Source: an uncultured Bacillaceae bacterium (GTDB lineage: Bacteria; Bacillota; Bacilli; Bacillales; Amphibacillaceae). From it: a stretch of DNA of 9,106 nucleotides. The notes under the pieces were generated by a model. The model made no database searches, was not told where the DNA came from, and was given only the letters and a program-made list of their open reading frames with translations. Every line of letters starts with the position of its first letter. Within the stretch, counting starts at the first letter, position 1. Positions 5,899 to 9,106 of the stretch are shown one piece after another. The position numbers and the translations under genes were made by a program. The DNA lies in the NCBI GenBank assembly GCA_945639745.1, contig CALZEK010000043.1, positions 1 to 9,106 of the forward strand. The letters run 5' to 3'.

Positions 5899-7433
5899 AC
5901 TTAACTTATTTTTTATTCTTCATTTGTATTGTGATTTGTACATTGATTATTACTTATTGGGCAGCTAAGAGGAATAAAACAACATATGAATACTATGCGG
6001 CATCAGGGTCCTTAACCGGATTCCAAAACGGTCTTGCTATAGCAGGAGATTATATAAGTGCAGCGTCTTTTCTAGGTATTGTTGGTACGATAGCGATTAG
6101 TGGATTTGATGGGTTTATATATTCAATTGGCTTTTTAGCTTCTTATTTAGTTGTTCTATTCTTTGTGGCAGAACCAATTCATCATTTAGGTAAATACTCT
6201 TTAGGAGATGTTATAGCAACAAGATTTCCAGAAAAAAAGATGAGACTTTTAATGGCAAGTAGTACATTAATTATCTCTGTTTTTTATATGATACCTCAGT
6301 TAGTTGCATCAGGATTACTTATTAAGTTATTGCTTAATCTAGACTATTCGACATCTGTATTTATCATAGGTACATTAATGACAATTTATGTTGTCTTTGG
6401 TGGAATGGTAGCAACCTCTTGGGTTCAAATAATTAAAACAGTCCTTTTATTATCAGGGACATTTTTATTAGCATTAACAGTGTTTTCAAAATTTAATTGG
6501 AGTATTTTTGATCTAATTGAAGAAGTCAAACTAGGAACGCCATTAGGAGATCAATTCTTCATTCCAGGACAATTATTATCTAATCCTTTAGAAGTAATTT
6601 CACTTTATTTAGCACTCATACTAGGTACTGCAGGATTACCACATATATTAATTCGTTTTTATACGGTTAAAAATGCTCTGGAAGTTCGAAAATCAGTTTT
6701 AACAGCTAGTTGGATCATAGGTATCTTTTACTTAATGACATTAATGTTAGGTTTAGGAACGACTGCTATTATAGGATATGAAACATTAATAAGTGCCGAT
6801 TCAACAGGTAATTTAGCAGCACCTTTATTGGCTGAAGCCCTGGGTGGCGATTTCTTACTTGCATTTATATCTGCAGTCGCGTTTACAACAGTTGTTGCTG
6901 TCGTGGCAGGGTTAGTAATTTCATCAACGACTGCATTTTCGCATGACATTTACCACCATATTATTAAAAAGGGTAAATCAACTGAAAAAGAACAATTAAG
7001 AGCTGCACAATACTCTGCATTTTTGATAGGTATTATATCTACTTTATTTGCTTTAGGTTTAAAAAATATAAATGTAACCTTTTTAGTATCACTGACATTT
7101 ATTGTTGCAGCATCTAGTAATTTACCCGTCATCGTATTGACAATTTATTGGAGACGATTTACACAATCAGGTGCAATTATCGGTATGGTAACTGGTTTAC
7201 TTGCATCAATCATATTATTAACGATTGGTCCTCATATTATGGATCCAATAAATGGTTGGATTCAAAAAGAACCACTTATTAATTTATTGAATCCTGGAAT
7301 TATATCAATACCTATAGGCTTTTTAAGTGCAATTATAGGTTCTTTATTAACAAAACCAGATAAAAATTTTGATTTTGAAGCATTCTACTTAAAATCACAA
7401 ACAGGAATTAGTAAAGATGAGGTAATAAAATGA
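5895..7433 (+). CDS. Sodium:solute symporter, acetate/pyruvate (ActP/MctC) type
   Basis: This 512-residue carrier of the SSS family has about 13 membrane helices. Signatures include the helix-1 region GLAIAGDYISAASFLG (46-61), GTAGLPHILIRFYTV (244-258), nearly identical to the ActP block, and VVAGLVISSTTAFSHDIY (336-353), which holds the sodium-site serines and threonines. These blocks point to the acetate/pyruvate/propionate branch rather than to proline, sugar or pantothenate carriers. The exact substrate is not proved. It starts inside the stop of the DUF485 gene and its own stop overlaps the start of the sensor kinase, so all three should be made together. A GAGG-type binding site (5882-5885) lies within the end of the upstream gene. 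The tail after residue 488 is short and polar. Confidence 0.93.
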   Translation: MNLTYFLFFICIVICTLIITYWAAKRNKTTYEYYAASGSLTGFQNGLAIAGDYISAASFLGIVGTIAISGFDGFIYSIGFLASYLVVLFFVAEPIHHLGKYSLGDVIATRFPEKKMRLLMASSTLIISVFYMIPQLVASGLLIKLLLNLDYSTSVFIIGTLMTIYVVFGGMVATSWVQIIKTVLLLSGTFLLALTVFSKFNWSIFDLIEEVKLGTPLGDQFFIPGQLLSNPLEVISLYLALILGTAGLPHILIRFYTVKNALEVRKSVLTASWIIGIFYLMTLMLGLGTTAIIGYETLISADSTGNLAAPLLAEALGGDFLLAFISAVAFTTVVAVVAGLVISSTTAFSHDIYHHIIKKGKSTEKEQLRAAQYSAFLIGIISTLFALGLKNINVTFLVSLTFIVAASSNLPVIVLTIYWRRFTQSGAIIGMVTGLLASIILLTIGPHIMDPINGWIQKEPLINLLNPGIISIPIGFLSAIIGSLLTKPDKNFDFEAFYLKSQTGISKDEVIK

Positions 7434-9106
7434 AAGAATTAACATTTATTCTTATTGAACGTATCGGCCTCATATTAATTATAGCTTTTATACTTACGCG
7501 AATTCCAGGATTTAAATCATTAATATACAGAGAAGCTAGTAATAAGATGACCTTAATTAATATTTTGTTTTTTGGTATATTTGGTATGATCAGTTCAACG
7601 CTAGGAGTAGTGATAACTGAAAATGGCCTGATTACTCATAATTTGATTTTCAGCGTTGAAAACAATGAAATGATTATTAGTTTAAGTTTGGTCGCGATTG
7701 TTATTGCAGGATTATTAGGTGGTCCTGCTGTAGGTTTAGGCGCTGGATTAATAGCGGGAGTGCATTTGTTTTTTCTCGGGGGTATTGGTTGGTTAGCAAA
7801 TCTTTTAATTAATCCACTAGCAGGATTATTGGCAGGGTTAACAGGTAGATTCTTTTCTAAAGAAAGAGTGATTTCACCAATACAAGCATTGTTTATAGGC
7901 ATCTTTCCTCCTATCTTACAAATGCAATTACTTTTAATTATTAATCCCGGAAAAGATGAAATAGTAGATGTTATTAATATAATAGGTTTACCTTTAGTAC
8001 TTTCAAATAGTATAGGTATTGCTATATTTACAGCGCTGATTGGAATCATATTAAGAGAACAAGAAAATGAAGCAGCAATAGCAACAAAACAAGCATTAAC
8101 TATTGCAGAAGAAGCATTACCTTTCTTAAAAAAAGAGTCAACTACAGAAATGGCAGAAGGTATTGCTAATTTACTCTACGATCGTCTTGATGTAGCTGCG
8201 GTGTCAATAACAGATGAAGATTATGTATTGGCTCATGTTGGATTAGGGTCTGATCATCATGAACCAGGCTATAAAATTGTTACGCCACTTTCTAAAAAAG
8301 CACTTGAAGATAAATCAATTAAAGTAGCTTATTCAAAAAAAGAGATTGAATGTACAAATGATAATTGTCCTTTAGAAGCAGCTATTATAATACCAATAAA
8401 TAGTACTCAAAATGAGATGAGTTTAATTAAGTTTTATTTTAAAAAAGTACAGCACATGCGTCCAGTTGAGCATGTCTTAGCAAAAGGTATCGGACAAATT
8501 ATTTCTAATGAATTAAATGTTATTTCACATGAAAAAATCAAAGCAAATATTTTAGATGCAGAACTTAGAGCACTTCAAGCTCAAATTAATCCTCATTTTT
8601 TATTTAATACGTTAAATTTAATCGCAACATTATTCAGAGTAGATCCACAAAGAGCAAGACATATCACAATTCAACTAGCTAATTATATGAGATTTAATTT
8701 AAATTTGGTTTCTAAGTCTTTAATCATTTTAGAACGTGAATATGAACACTTAACTTCTTATATTGAAATAATAGAAGCACGTTTTTCAAAGAGATTAAAA
8801 ATAAATCTAGACATAGATTCTGGTTTATCACATGTTTTAATACCACCATCAACAATACAACCATTAGTAGAAAATGCGATTGAACATGGTTTAAATAATA
8901 TTGTAAAAAATGGTATTGTTTCAGTAGAGATTAAAAGAAGAGACGAAATTATTCGAGTGAGTGTGAAAGATAATGGAAAGGGCTTTACTAAGGAAGAGAT
9001 AAATGAATTAGCTAAACATCGAGGACGTGAAACTAATACGGGAGGAGTCGGATTATATAACGTTAATCAGCGATTAATTAGTTTATTAGGTGAAAATTCG
9101 CAACTG
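7430..9106 (+). CDS. LytS-type sensor histidine kinase, 3' end beyond window
   Basis: An open frame of 559 codons runs to the window end; family members have about 560-595 residues, so little is missing. Domains in order: a 5TMR-LYT membrane receptor (about 1-208, with GLLGGPAVG at 94-102 and GLIAG at 106-110), a GAF-like domain (about 225-365, with C308 and C313 in the family's CxxxxCPL pattern), a HisKA_LytS-type phosphoacceptor region with H389 in QINPHFLFN (385-393), and HATPase with N-box N482/H486, G1 DNGKGF (514-519) and G2 GGVGL (538-542). The ATG overlaps the symporter stop (ATGA, 7430-7433), with GAGG at 7419-7422 as binding site. The kinase core looks intact. In the receptor domain the expected N-x-R and H-R motifs read S84-L-S86 and H112-L113. 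A LytTR response regulator is expected just downstream. Confidence 0.93.
   Translation, partial: MKELTFILIERIGLILIIAFILTRIPGFKSLIYREASNKMTLINILFFGIFGMISSTLGVVITENGLITHNLIFSVENNEMIISLSLVAIVIAGLLGGPAVGLGAGLIAGVHLFFLGGIGWLANLLINPLAGLLAGLTGRFFSKERVISPIQALFIGIFPPILQMQLLLIINPGKDEIVDVINIIGLPLVLSNSIGIAIFTALIGIILREQENEAAIATKQALTIAEEALPFLKKESTTEMAEGIANLLYDRLDVAAVSITDEDYVLAHVGLGSDHHEPGYKIVTPLSKKALEDKSIKVAYSKKEIECTNDNCPLEAAIIIPINSTQNEMSLIKFYFKKVQHMRPVEHVLAKGIGQIISNELNVISHEKIKANILDAELRALQAQINPHFLFNTLNLIATLFRVDPQRARHITIQLANYMRFNLNLVSKSLIILEREYEHLTSYIEIIEARFSKRLKINLDIDSGLSHVLIPPSTIQPLVENAIEHGLNNIVKNGIVSVEIKRRDEIIRVSVKDNGKGFTKEEINELAKHRGRETNTGGVGLYNVNQRLISLLGENSQL

Noticed and set aside
7636..8049. Minus-strand frame of 137 codons inside the sensor kinase gene
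   Set aside because: It is antisense to the hydrophobic receptor domain, rich in Pro and Ile as mirror frames are, with no start signals and no known domain.

Overview
The window comes from a low-G+C Firmicute (roughly one third G+C by eye). The tRNA order Tyr-Trp-His-Gln-Gly-Cys-Leu matches the end of the large tRNA clusters of Bacillus and Staphylococcus. Strong AAGGAG-type ribosome binding sites and AT-rich sigma-A-like promoters fit the same group. Only three of the seven tRNA genes encode their CCA end, which is more like Staphylococcaceae (Staphylococcus, Macrococcus and relatives) than Bacillus subtilis, where nearly all do. The family assignment is an inference; no marker gene for it is present.

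Layout. (1) 1-800: seven tRNA genes on the + strand, the first cut by the window edge. Two hairpins lie between Gly and Cys, a terminator-like hairpin lies between Cys and Leu, and a strong terminator follows Leu. (2) 801-928: AT-rich DNA with no gene. (3) 930-2494, minus strand: a BCCT-family transporter with a complete betaine-type aromatic box, with its own terminator. (4) 2716-3336, plus strand: a YczE/YitT-type membrane protein, which overlaps tail-to-tail by 14 bases with (5) 3323-4444, minus strand: a DAO-family FAD oxidoreductase. (6) 4601-5527, plus strand: manganese-dependent inorganic pyrophosphatase (ppaC) with all metal ligands, closed by a perfect-palindrome terminator. (7) 5629-9106 and beyond, plus strand: a three-gene operon of a DUF485 small membrane protein, an ActP/MctC-like sodium:solute symporter and a LytS-type sensor histidine kinase. 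Each gene is joined to the next by a 4-base ATGA overlap. The kinase runs off the window end.

How the genes work together. The last operon is the most interesting part. A small-carboxylate symporter is translationally coupled to a LytS-family receptor, a family whose characterised members (BtsS, YpdA, B. subtilis LytS) control pyruvate uptake. This suggests a sense-and-import module for acetate, pyruvate or a related acid, with a LytTR response regulator expected just past the window end. The receptor's membrane domain lacks both arginines I would expect at the family's ligand site, so its signal may differ. The BCCT carrier and the DAO oxidase share a 13-base element at their predicted promoters. 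Betaine import and oxidation of an N-methyl amino acid would fit, but this link is weak. No CRISPR array, insertion sequence, prophage gene or clearly new defence system was seen.
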